Below the pieces are notes generated by a model. That model was not told where the DNA came from and searched no databases. It saw only the letters and a list, made by a program, of their open reading frames with translations. A stretch of 64,000 nucleotides of DNA from positions 1 through 64,000 of the forward strand of contig NZ_LDIG01000113.1 in assembly GCF_015845845.1 (NCBI RefSeq), written 5' to 3'. Positions within the stretch are counted from its first letter, which is position 1; each line of letters starts with the position of its first letter. Of this stretch, positions 42,393-50,378 are shown in pieces. Made by a program: the position numbers and the translations under genes. Source of the stretch: Paenibacillus dendritiformis (GTDB lineage Bacteria; Bacillota; Bacilli; Paenibacillales; Paenibacillaceae).

Positions 42393-44630
42393 ATGGCCAT
42401 GCATATAAAGGAAGGATTCTTGGCACGCAAGCAGCGGGAAGGCATCGTTCTCAACGACGTGCAGACCGAGGCGGTCCTTCATACGGACGGGCCGATGCTG
42501 CTGCTGGCCTCTCCCGGATCGGGGAAGACGACGACAATCGTGATGAGGATCGGGTATCTTATCGCGGAAAAGAAGGCGGATCCGTCACGCATCAAGGCGA
42601 TCACCTTCAGCAGGGCGTCTGCGGCAGACATGAGGGAGCGGTTCGCGCGGCTATGTCCCGAGCTGCCGGTCCGCAGCGTCGACTTCTCGACGATTCACAG
42701 CCTGGCGTTCGCGGTCACGCGCGAACATCTGCGGAATGCGCGCACCGATTTCCGGATCATCGAAGGGGATACCGATCTGGAGAGCCGGGAAGAAGCCCCG
42801 CTGGGAATGCCGGCACTTCACAAAAAGCTCATTCTCCGCGAGCTGTACAAAACGATCGCCGGAGAACATATTGCCGATGACCAGATGGATGAATTAACGA
42901 CGTACATCAGCTTTGTCAAAAATAAAATGCTTCCTCCGGACCAATGGGAGCGCGTCCCCTGCAGCGTGCCGAAGGCCGCGCATATCGCCCGGCAGTACGA
43001 GCAATTCAAGCGCTCGGGAACGGATAAGCTCCTGCTTGATTACGACGATATGCTGACGGTCGCCCACGAGGCGTTCAGCCGGGACCGGAAGCTGCTGGAG
43101 CGGTACCAGTCCCGTTATGATTATATTTTGACCGATGAGAGCCAGGACACCTCGCTCGTGCAGCATGAGATTATCGGCAAGCTGGCGCAGCCGCACCGGA
43201 ATCTGTGCGTCGTGGCCGACGATGATCAGAGCATTTATACGTGGCGGGCCGCGGAGCCGGATTATTTGCTTCAGTTCAAGCAAGTCTACCCCGATGCGAA
43301 GCTGTTGAAAATGGAGCAGAATTATCGCTCTTCGCGCAATATCGTCGAAGTGGCCAACCGCTTCATCAAGCAGAACAAGCAGCGGTATGACAAACAAATG
43401 TTCACGGCCAACCCGCCGCAGCGGCCGATTGTCATTAGCGAGGTCGCCGAATACGAGGATCAGGCGAAAAGGGTGGCGGAGCGCGTGTCCGCCATGGCCA
43501 ATTTGCGGGACACGGCCGTGCTCTACCGCAACAATTCTTCTTCGATTGCGCTTATGAATGAGTTTGATCGCGCCGGCATCCCGTTTTTTATCCGTGACGG
43601 GGATAACCGGTTCTTCTCGCATTGGGTGGTCGAGGATGTGCTGAATTTTATGCGGATGGCATTTACCGACCGGCGGCCTGATCTTTTGGAAAAAATCCAT
43701 CTCAAGTTCAACGGGTACATCTCGAAGCAGCAAATGGCGGCATTGAAGGCCGTTCACAACGGCGAATCGGTCTTCGACAATCTGCTTCGCCATGTCCCGC
43801 TGCAAGACTACCAGGTCGGTCTGCTGCAGGAAAGCAAGGAAACCTTCGCCCGGCTGAAGGAGATGACCCCGCAGGCGGCTATCCGCGTCATTCGCACGAA
43901 GCTGGGCTATGACAAGGCCGTCGAGAAAACATGCGAGCGGCTCGGCTTCCGCAAGGAGTATATCGTCGGCATACTGAACACCCTGGACAATATCGCCGAC
44001 GGCCTCGCTACGCTGCCGGACTTTGCGGCGCGCTTGAAGCGGCTGGAGGCGATCATGGCTTCCTCCAAGCGGAACCGCGGCGCGAACGCGGTGACGTTCT
44101 CCACGTTTCACAGCGCGAAAGGGCTGGAGTTCGAGCATGTGTTCATGATCGACCTGGTGGAAGGGATCATCCCGTCGCAGGAGGACATCCGCAGCTACGA
44201 CAAAGGGGAGACCGCGGAGATGGAGGAAGCGGTCCGGCTGTTCTATGTGGGCATGACGCGGGCCAAATCCCATCTGGAGCTGCTGTCCTACCGGGAGCGG
44301 GGCGGCGAGAAGGCAAAGCGCTCCCGGTTCGTGTCTTATGTCGAGAAGCTTCAGCCTGCGGCAGCGGCGAGCCCGGCACCGACGGCGGCCGTGTCCGCAG
44401 CGCAGGCAGGAGCGGCCCCTGTACTGCCGAATGCGATTCGGACATGGAGCGGGATCGGGGCCGGAACGAAGGTGCAGCATGCGGCCTTTGGACTCGGCGA
44501 GATTGTCAGCCTGGATGAGGAGGCTGTCGAGATTCAATTCGCCGTCGAGCGGAAGCGGATGCACGCCCCGACCTGTCTGAGCCGCGGTCTGCTGGCGTTG
44601 GCAGAAGAAGCCGTCCCTTCGCGCGGATAA
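42393..44630 (+). CDS. UvrD/PcrA-family ATP-dependent DNA helicase
   Basis: A superfamily 1A helicase of 745 aa. Motifs in order: Walker A at about 40-47 (ASPGSGKTT), Ia (KAITFSRASAADMRERFARL), II (YILTDESQDTSLVQHEII), III (VVADDDQSIYTWRAAEPDYL), IV (NYRSSRNIVEVANRF), V (ANAVTFSTFHSAKGLEFEHV) and VI (RLFYVGMTRAKSHLELLSY). The C-terminus (KVQHAAFGLGEIVSLDEEAV) is the PcrA-type Tudor-like end that can bind RNA polymerase. It is probably a second UvrD-type helicase beside canonical pcrA, since no ligase gene follows. AAAGGA lies before the ATG. Confidence 0.93.
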   Translation: MAMHIKEGFLARKQREGIVLNDVQTEAVLHTDGPMLLLASPGSGKTTTIVMRIGYLIAEKKADPSRIKAITFSRASAADMRERFARLCPELPVRSVDFSTIHSLAFAVTREHLRNARTDFRIIEGDTDLESREEAPLGMPALHKKLILRELYKTIAGEHIADDQMDELTTYISFVKNKMLPPDQWERVPCSVPKAAHIARQYEQFKRSGTDKLLLDYDDMLTVAHEAFSRDRKLLERYQSRYDYILTDESQDTSLVQHEIIGKLAQPHRNLCVVADDDQSIYTWRAAEPDYLLQFKQVYPDAKLLKMEQNYRSSRNIVEVANRFIKQNKQRYDKQMFTANPPQRPIVISEVAEYEDQAKRVAERVSAMANLRDTAVLYRNNSSSIALMNEFDRAGIPFFIRDGDNRFFSHWVVEDVLNFMRMAFTDRRPDLLEKIHLKFNGYISKQQMAALKAVHNGESVFDNLLRHVPLQDYQVGLLQESKETFARLKEMTPQAAIRVIRTKLGYDKAVEKTCERLGFRKEYIVGILNTLDNIADGLATLPDFAARLKRLEAIMASSKRNRGANAVTFSTFHSAKGLEFEHVFMIDLVEGIIPSQEDIRSYDKGETAEMEEAVRLFYVGMTRAKSHLELLSYRERGGEKAKRSRFVSYVEKLQPAAAASPAPTAAVSAAQAGAAPVLPNAIRTWSGIGAGTKVQHAAFGLGEIVSLDEEAVEIQFAVERKRMHAPTCLSRGLLALAEEAVPSRG

Positions 44631-44780
44631 TGGCTGGGGGCATGAAAAGCATTCTGAAGGCGGCTGCCCTGCGGCTCGCGTTTGCTGGAGCGCCGATTCA
44701 TTCGGCGGGACAAGCCGTCGCCCCTTCCTCTATGGAAGACACCGGCTAGCCGGACGCGGCGTGCGTGCGCCGCTTCTGCT

Positions 44781-45281
44781 TCACTCCGGTCTGCTCGGAT
44801 CCCAGCGGAAGGTGAATACCGCTACCGTCATGCATAATATGGCGAACCCGGCCAGGATGGCGGGCCGCTTCTGCTGCCCGCCGGACAACCGTGCCGCATC
44901 GGTCCGCGCGGCTTCCCCAAGTCCGCAGCGCCGCAAATGCCCCATCAGGATGGCATCGGAGAGGCGGCAGCCATAAAAGAAGACGAACATGCCCCCATAT
45001 TTTCCAAAACGTTAAAACCGGAAAAAACGGAGCCGATTGCAATTGCACTCCGATATGGCGACAGGGATCCTCGGTCCAGTAGCTGATCTGTCCCCGACCC
45101 GGCCGCAGCAGGCCAAGGAGCAAGTCAAGCGTCGCCGACTTCCCGACCCCATTCGCTCCGATGATGGCAAGCGCCTCTCCCTGCCGAATCGTCACGTCCA
45201 CGCCGTTCACGATGGTGGCGGGGGCCCGTATGTCTTGACGAGTTCCGTCGCTTTGATTAAAATGTCCGCTTGCGTCGTCAT
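44781..45281 (-). pseudogene. ABC transporter remnant: ATPase fused to a permease tail
   Basis: The ATG at 45281-45279 has AAGGAG before it and opens MTTQADILIKATELVKTYG. A frameshift in a C-run (GGGCCCCCGCC) follows. The frame continues GVDVTIRQGEALAIIGANG, with Walker A ANGVGKSATLD, then IGVQLQSAPFFPVLT, and after another slip FFYGCRLSDAILMGHLRRCG and the signature RLSGGQQKR. Immediately afterwards the text changes to a membrane helix, AILAGFAILCMTVAVFTFRW, which looks like the last helix of an ABC-2 permease. Walker B and most of the permease are gone. The upstream PadR repressor gene and its operator remain. Confidence 0.75.
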
Positions 45282-45314
45282 CAATGGCTCATCTCCTTTT
45301 ATTTGGCCAATGTT

Positions 45315-45336
45315 TTATATCCAATGTTGGATATAA
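45315..45336. promoter_or_regulatory. PadR operator in front of the ABC remnant
   Basis: TTATATCCAA-TG-TTGGATATAA is a perfect 10+2+10 palindrome, 34 bases upstream of the ABC start and 60 bases downstream of the padR stop. The core CCAANNTTGG is shared with the site before padR. Confidence 0.7.
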
Positions 45337-45396
45337 GCATGAAAGGAAAGCCGCTCGTTCCGGCATGCACGGAAAAGCGGCCTTGGCCCTCGGAAG

Positions 45397-45927
45397 TTAC
45401 TTTGGTTGCTGTTCCATCAGCTCGATTACTTTGCGGAGATAGCGGATATCCAGCTCCAGCAGCGTGATAGCGTTGTCGAAGGAAGCTTCCGCGATAGGGG
45501 GGAGCCCGTATTGACTCTTAATCTGTTTCCCGAGCTTCCACTGCTCCAGCGTGGCTTCCAGCTCCTTCACATTTTGCTCCAGCAGCGGCTTCGCTTCTTC
45601 CCGGGGAAGCTCATCGATCCAGGTCAGCCCGAGCACGAAATCAGACTTAACCGAATGGGGCGCCAGGGTCAGCGATTCCCGCACCTTCTCTTTGAAGTAC
45701 CGTTCGCCTTGGTCTGTGATGGCATAGATTTTGCGCAGGCGGGCACCGGTCCGTTCCTCCGCTTCCGTGCGAATCAGACCCTCTTTCTCCATCTTGTTCA
45801 AGGCGTAATAAATGGAGCCGGACAGCACATTCGTCCACACATCGACGCGGCTGGTCTGAATCGTCTGTTGAATTTCATAGCCGTGCATCGGCCGCTGGCG
45901 CAGCAAGGAGAGAATAATCAAGTCCGT
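45397..45927 (-). CDS. PadR-family transcriptional repressor
   Basis: A 176-aa repressor. The winged helix at 1-85 (LTDLIILSLLRQRPMHGYEI, SGSIYYALNKMEKEGLIRTE) is typical of PadR, and the C-terminal helices (VKELEATLEQWKLGKQIKSQ, DNAITLLELDIRYLRKVIEL) form the dimer coiled coil. The TTG at 45927 is preferred because AGGGAG lies nine bases before it; the longer frame reads through the operator. Operators lie on both sides. PadR repressors next to ABC transporters usually respond to a peptide antibiotic or drug carried by the transporter. Since the transporter is broken, the repressor may now control only itself or remote genes. Confidence 0.9.
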   Translation of the reverse strand, partial: TDLIILSLLRQRPMHGYEIQQTIQTSRVDVWTNVLSGSIYYALNKMEKEGLIRTEAEERTGARLRKIYAITDQGERYFKEKVRESLTLAPHSVKSDFVLGLTWIDELPREEAKPLLEQNVKELEATLEQWKLGKQIKSQYGLPPIAEASFDNAITLLELDIRYLRKVIELMEQQPK

Positions 45928-45967
45928 CAAAATGCGTGAGCTCCCTTCATATCGTGCAATTAGAAAA

Positions 45968-45989
45968 CAACATTGGATAACCAACATTG
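45968..45989. promoter_or_regulatory. Second PadR operator, upstream of padR
   Basis: CAACATTGGATAACCAACATTG contains two copies of the half site CAACATTG; the same motif occurs in the palindrome at 45315-45336. It lies about 40 bases before the padR start, so autoregulation is likely. Confidence 0.55.
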
Positions 45990-46597
45990 ACTATTGATTG
46001 ATACCATGAATTATAGAACGCGGTGTTGCCGTTGTCAATCCGCTCCTTTTGTCCAATATCCCAAACTCTCAGGGATGCGCAACTATCGAAATTTTCTCAT
46101 CATTTCATGCTGTAAAGTTCTTCTCATCCTCCTGACCGGAATTTCTTGGCATAAATAGGGTCTGTCAGTGATAAGCTCCCGCCTCTCCTCCTACTGGAGA
46201 TCATACGCTGCCTGCTTCATGCTTCCTAAGATATTGTGCCTTTTCAATTAAGGCTGTAACCAGCACGCAGCGATGTTTTATGACGTGAATGTTATGCCTC
46301 ATTAATGAAAATGGCCCTTTCCCGGCGTAACCCTGTCTAGGCTGAGGTTCGGGGATAGGGGGACCGGGGCCGATTAGCTTATGGCAAGCCTGAGCCGATG
46401 GGAGAGTGCGGATAAGGCAGAGTACATAGGTACATATAACATAACGGCCACTTTAATAGACCACGCATAGCCAGCGCCACAACAGCAGCTTGATTCCAGC
46501 TTCCGAATTCAGACGGAGATGAGGCCGAACCGGCCGCCGCTTACAGGGTAATGTATAATGAGGAGTAGATATGATGTTCATGGAAAGAGGGATAACG
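45990..46597. other. Intergenic region without a recognisable gene
   Basis: Between padR and the aldehyde dehydrogenase gene there is no credible reading frame. A TATAAT at 46554-46559 is close to the dehydrogenase start but has no -35 that I would defend. No riboswitch or repeat is recognised. Confidence 0.4.
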
Positions 46598-48040
46598 ATG
46601 TCACAGGTTGAGACATACGGATTGTTCATTAACGGCGAATGGAGGGTGACGGAGCGGACCGCACCGCTGTTCGCCCCCTATGATGGGGCGCTGCTGGCCA
46701 ATATCAGCCAGGCCGGCGAGGCGGATCTGGAGGAGGCGATCGCCGGGGCGCAGCGGGCGGCGGCGAAGATGAGGGCGATGCCCGCCCATGCCCGGGCCGA
46801 CATTTTGCTCAAGGCGGCCGAGCAGATGAGCGCGCGCAAGGAGGAACTGGCCCGGCAGTTGGCTCAGGAAGCGGGCAAGCCGATTCGGGCTGCGCGCGCC
46901 GAGATGGAGCGGACGATTACGACGTACCGGTTCGCGGCGGAAGAGGCGAAGCGTCTCTATGGCGAGACGATACCGATGGATGCGGCTCCGGGCGGGGAAG
47001 GCCGGTTCGGCTTCACGCTGCGCGAACCGCTCGGCGTCGTCGCCGCGATTACGCCGTTCAATTTCCCGGCGAATCTGGTGGCGCATAAGCTTGGTCCGGC
47101 CTTGGCCGCCGGCAATGCCGTCGTGCTGAAGCCGGCCTCTCAGACGCCGCTTAGCGCGCTCGCCATGGGCGGCATTTTCCGTCAGGCCGGCTTGCCCGAC
47201 GGGGCGCTGCAGATCGTGACGGGCAGCGGCCGCCTGATCGGCGACCGCTTTGTCGCGGACGAGCGCGTGCGCAAGATTACGTTCACGGGCAGCGAGGAGG
47301 TCGGAGCGCGCCTGAAGGCGAAGGCCGGGCTGCGCAAGACGACGCTGGAGCTTGGCTCGAATTCGGCGCTCATCGTCGAGCCCGGCGTGCCGCTGGAGCC
47401 GATCATTCCGCGCTGCGTGGAGGGGGCCTTCGGCTACGCCGGACAAGTCTGCATCTCCATCCAGCGGATCTATGTGCACGAGTCGATCTGCCAAGAGTTC
47501 ACCGAGCGGTTCGTGGCGCGGACGCAGGAACTGCGCTCCGGCGATCCGCTGGATGAGGCGACCGACATCAGCGCCATGATTAGCGAGCGCGAGGCGGAGC
47601 GCATCGAGGCATGGGTGAACGCGGCCGTGGCGCAGGGGGCCCGGGTTGCCTGCGGCGGACGCCGCGAGGGAGGATATTTCATGCCGACCGTGCTGCTCGG
47701 CGTGACGCCGGATATGGACGTCTCCTGCCGCGAGACCTTCGCGCCCGTCGTGTCCATCGTTCCTTATGCCTCGCTCGATGAGGCGATTGCGCTGGCGAAC
47801 CGCTCTGACTTCGGTCTGAACGCCGGCATTTATACGGCGAATCTGGCCGATGCGATGCGAGCGGCCCAGCAGCTTGAGGCGGGCGGCATCATCATCAACG
47901 ACATCCCGACCTTCCGGACTGATCATATGCCGTATGGCGGCGTCAAGAATAGCGGCTATGGCCGGGAAGGCGTCAAATACGCGATTCGGGACATGACGGA
48001 ATTGAAATTCGTGTGCGTGAACACCTTGCCCTCGGCATGA
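46598..48040 (+). CDS. NAD(P)-dependent aldehyde dehydrogenase
   Basis: Oxidises an aldehyde to the acid; 480 aa. The Rossmann and active-site markers are complete: PFNFPANLVAHKLGPALAAG, VVLKPASQTPLSALAMGGIF, ITFTGSEEVGARLKAKAG, the general base in LELGSNSALIVE, the nucleophilic cysteine in GYAGQVCISIQR and the C-terminal GGVKNSGYGREGVKYAI. The start MSQVETYGLFINGEWRV with AAGAGGG before it is the likely one; three longer in-frame starts have poorer spacing. The substrate is uncertain: the best resemblance is to succinate-semialdehyde and lactaldehyde dehydrogenases. It stands alone, in front of fhs. Confidence 0.9.
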   Translation: MSQVETYGLFINGEWRVTERTAPLFAPYDGALLANISQAGEADLEEAIAGAQRAAAKMRAMPAHARADILLKAAEQMSARKEELARQLAQEAGKPIRAARAEMERTITTYRFAAEEAKRLYGETIPMDAAPGGEGRFGFTLREPLGVVAAITPFNFPANLVAHKLGPALAAGNAVVLKPASQTPLSALAMGGIFRQAGLPDGALQIVTGSGRLIGDRFVADERVRKITFTGSEEVGARLKAKAGLRKTTLELGSNSALIVEPGVPLEPIIPRCVEGAFGYAGQVCISIQRIYVHESICQEFTERFVARTQELRSGDPLDEATDISAMISEREAERIEAWVNAAVAQGARVACGGRREGGYFMPTVLLGVTPDMDVSCRETFAPVVSIVPYASLDEAIALANRSDFGLNAGIYTANLADAMRAAQQLEAGGIIINDIPTFRTDHMPYGGVKNSGYGREGVKYAIRDMTELKFVCVNTLPSA

Positions 48041-48272
48041 CGAGAACTTCAAAGGGACGAGACGCCCGAATGCCACAACCTGAATGGAACACAGTTCAAC
48101 GCCTTGCGGTAGGCGGAGCGCCCAGACGCCGGATCCTTAAGGCGAACCGCTCAACGGCTTGAAGAACAGGGCGCGTCATCGCTTGCGGTTTGTCACGGAT
48201 TTGTGAATATCTTGGTCGGGGACGGAAATGTATAATGAAGGTATCGACAGGAGTCAGGGGGAGCATATTCGA

Positions 48273-49913
48273 ATGATGAGACCAATAGTTGACGTTGCAG
48301 CCCGTATCGGCGTGCCGGCGGAGCAGTTGGAGCTCTACGGCAAATACAAGGCGAAGCTGAGCCAGGAAGTATGGGAGGCGAATGCGCACCGGCCCGACGG
48401 CAAGCTGATTCTCGTCTCGGCGATGAATCCGACGCCAGCGGGAGAAGGCAAGACGCTGACGACAATCGGGTTGACGCAGGGGCTGAACCGCATCGGCCGG
48501 AAGGCGGTCGCGGCGCTGCGCGAGCCGTCGCTCGGGCCGTGCATGGGGATGAAGGGCGGCGCGACCGGCAGCGGACGCGCCCAGATCGTGCCGGCGGAGG
48601 ACATCAACCTTCATTTTACCGGAGATATTCACGCGATTACGTCGGCGCATAATCTGTTGGCGGCCATGATCGACAACCATCTGTATCAGGGCAATGCGCT
48701 CGGCATCCAGCCGGAACACATCGTCTGGAAGCGGGCTGTCGATATGAACGACCGCGCGCTGCGGCATATCGTCGTCGGGCTGGGCGACGGCAACGGCGCC
48801 GTGCGGGAAGACGGCTTCATGATCACGACGGCTTCGGAGATTATGGCCGTACTCTGCTTGTCCGAGGATATGGACGACATGCGAGCGAGACTCGGCCGCA
48901 TGGTGGTCGCCTATACCTATGAGGGCGAGCCGGTGACCGCGTCGCAGCTCCAAGCCGTCGAGGCGATGTGCGTGCTGCTGAAGGACGCCATCTATCCGAA
49001 TCTGGTCCAGACCGTGGAAGGGGATCCGGTGTTGGTGCATGGCGGTCCGTTCGCAAACATCGCGCACGGCTGCAGCAGCGTGCGGGCGACGCGCTATGCG
49101 CTGAAGCTCGCCGACTATGTCGTGACCGAGGCCGGCTTCGGCGCCGATCTGGGCGCGGAGAAGTTCATGGACATCAAATGCCGCCAGAGCGGGCTGGCGC
49201 CGTCGGTAGTCGTCCTGGTCGCGACCGTACGCGCCCTGAAGTATAACGGCGGCTTGGCGAAGGATCAATTGGAGCAGGAGTCGCCGGAAGCGCTCGCCGC
49301 CGGATTTGCCAATCTGCGCCGTCACGTGGAGAATATGCGGAGCTTCGGCGTTCCGGTGGTCGTCGCGGTGAACCGGTTCGCGGCCGATTCGGAGCAGGAG
49401 CTGGAGGCTGTTCAGCGGATGTGCCGCGAGATCGGGGCGGAGGCGATTCTGTCTGAAGCGTGGGCGAAGGGCGGAGAAGGCGGCGCGGCGCTGGCGGAAG
49501 CCGTCGCGCGGCTGGCCGACGCGCAGGAAGAGGGCCGGTTCCGGCTGCTGTACGGGGATGAACTTCCGATCGAAGAGAAAATCGAAACGATCGTCACCCG
49601 CATTTACCGCGGAGCCGAGGTAGCCTATAGCCCGGCCGCCAAGCGGGCGCTGCGCGAGCTGAAACGGTTCGATACGGCGAAGCTCCCGGTATGCATGGCG
49701 AAAACGCCGTATTCGTTCAGCGATCGGCCGGGACTGCTCGGCGCGCCGGAAGGGTTCACGCTGGAGGTGCGCGATATTCGCTGGTCCGCGGGCGCGGGCT
49801 TCCTCGTCGTGCATACCGGGCAGGTGATGACGATGCCGGGGCTGCCGAAGCATCCGGCGGCGGAACGGATTCGCCTCGATGAAGAGCAGGGCGTCGTCGG
49901 ATTGAGCGGATAA
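48273..49913 (+). CDS. fhs: Formate-tetrahydrofolate ligase
   Basis: Makes 10-formyl-tetrahydrofolate from formate, ATP and tetrahydrofolate in one-carbon metabolism. 546 aa. The P-loop is TPAGEGKTLTTIGLTQGLN, followed by ALREPSLGPCMGMKGGATGS and INLHFTGDIHAITSAHNLL, then the long NADP/folate-site region GPFANIAHGCSSVRATRYAL and VVTEAGFGADLGAEKFMDIK. The start is uncertain: ATG at 48273 or 48276 with GGGGG about 11 bases ahead, or a longer form from 48228. It is followed 69 bases later by the thiamine-binding protein gene. Confidence 0.96.
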   Translation: MMRPIVDVAARIGVPAEQLELYGKYKAKLSQEVWEANAHRPDGKLILVSAMNPTPAGEGKTLTTIGLTQGLNRIGRKAVAALREPSLGPCMGMKGGATGSGRAQIVPAEDINLHFTGDIHAITSAHNLLAAMIDNHLYQGNALGIQPEHIVWKRAVDMNDRALRHIVVGLGDGNGAVREDGFMITTASEIMAVLCLSEDMDDMRARLGRMVVAYTYEGEPVTASQLQAVEAMCVLLKDAIYPNLVQTVEGDPVLVHGGPFANIAHGCSSVRATRYALKLADYVVTEAGFGADLGAEKFMDIKCRQSGLAPSVVVLVATVRALKYNGGLAKDQLEQESPEALAAGFANLRRHVENMRSFGVPVVVAVNRFAADSEQELEAVQRMCREIGAEAILSEAWAKGGEGGAALAEAVARLADAQEEGRFRLLYGDELPIEEKIETIVTRIYRGAEVAYSPAAKRALRELKRFDTAKLPVCMAKTPYSFSDRPGLLGAPEGFTLEVRDIRWSAGAGFLVVHTGQVMTMPGLPKHPAAERIRLDEEQGVVGLSG

Positions 49914-49982
49914 TATGTTGGCGTAGTCATGAGAACGGAGATAAGGCACTCAAGGAGAGCGTGACGAAGGGAGGATGGCGCC

Positions 49983-50288
49983 ATGGCGCTGGCAGAGATT
50001 ACGGTCATTCCTATCGGGACGGAGTCGACGAGCTTGAGCTCGTACGTCGCCGAGATGCAGCGTGCGATCGAGCAGGTGGACGGCATCGTCTATGAGCTGA
50101 CGGCGATGGGGACGATTATTGAAGGGCCGCTGGATCGATTGTTCGAGGCGATCCGCGCGCTGCATGAGAGCCCGTTCCAGAGCGGGGCTTCCCGGGTATC
50201 GACCGTCGTGAAAATCGACGATCGCCGCGACAAGGCCGGATCGATGGAGCAGAAGCTGGCTTCCGTACGGGAAAAGCTGAAGCATTAA
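49983..50288 (+). CDS. MTH1187-family thiamine-binding protein
   Basis: A 101-aa protein of the UPF0045/MTH1187 group, which binds thiamine with a ferredoxin-like dimer. LAEITVIPIGTESTSLSSYV begins the first strand, YELTAMGTIIEGPLDRLFEA is the signature region and ASRVSTVVKIDDRRDK the last strand. It is the normal full length. AAGGGAGG lies seven bases before the ATG. Its role beside fhs is not obvious; it could be a vitamin carrier or sensor. Confidence 0.9.
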   Translation: MALAEITVIPIGTESTSLSSYVAEMQRAIEQVDGIVYELTAMGTIIEGPLDRLFEAIRALHESPFQSGASRVSTVVKIDDRRDKAGSMEQKLASVREKLKH

Positions 50289-50334
50289 AAAAGCATCCAT
50301 AATGTCTCGCTTGCTGCGGCAGCGGCAAGACAGC

Positions 50335-50374
50335 AATCTCCTCCCCGGCCTGAACGGCCGAAGGGAGGCGATTT
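50335..50374 (-). terminator. Weak terminator-like hairpin between convergent genes
   Basis: CCTCCC and GGGAGG plus GGCC/GGCC form a stem around TTCGGCCGTTCAGGCC, but T-runs are short. It may stop the GDPD transcript and read-through from the thiamine-binding gene. Confidence 0.4.
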
Positions 50375-50378
50375 TGCG

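Noticed and set aside
42894-44564. 556-codon minus-strand open frame
   Set aside because: Antisense of the helicase gene with no recognisable domain.
44642-44749. 35-codon ORF after the helicase gene
   Set aside because: Ribosome binding site poorly placed and no family likeness; more probably chance in GC-rich DNA.
46601-49949. Long minus-strand frames over the aldehyde dehydrogenase and fhs genes
   Set aside because: Composition-driven shadows; the plus-strand families are unambiguous.
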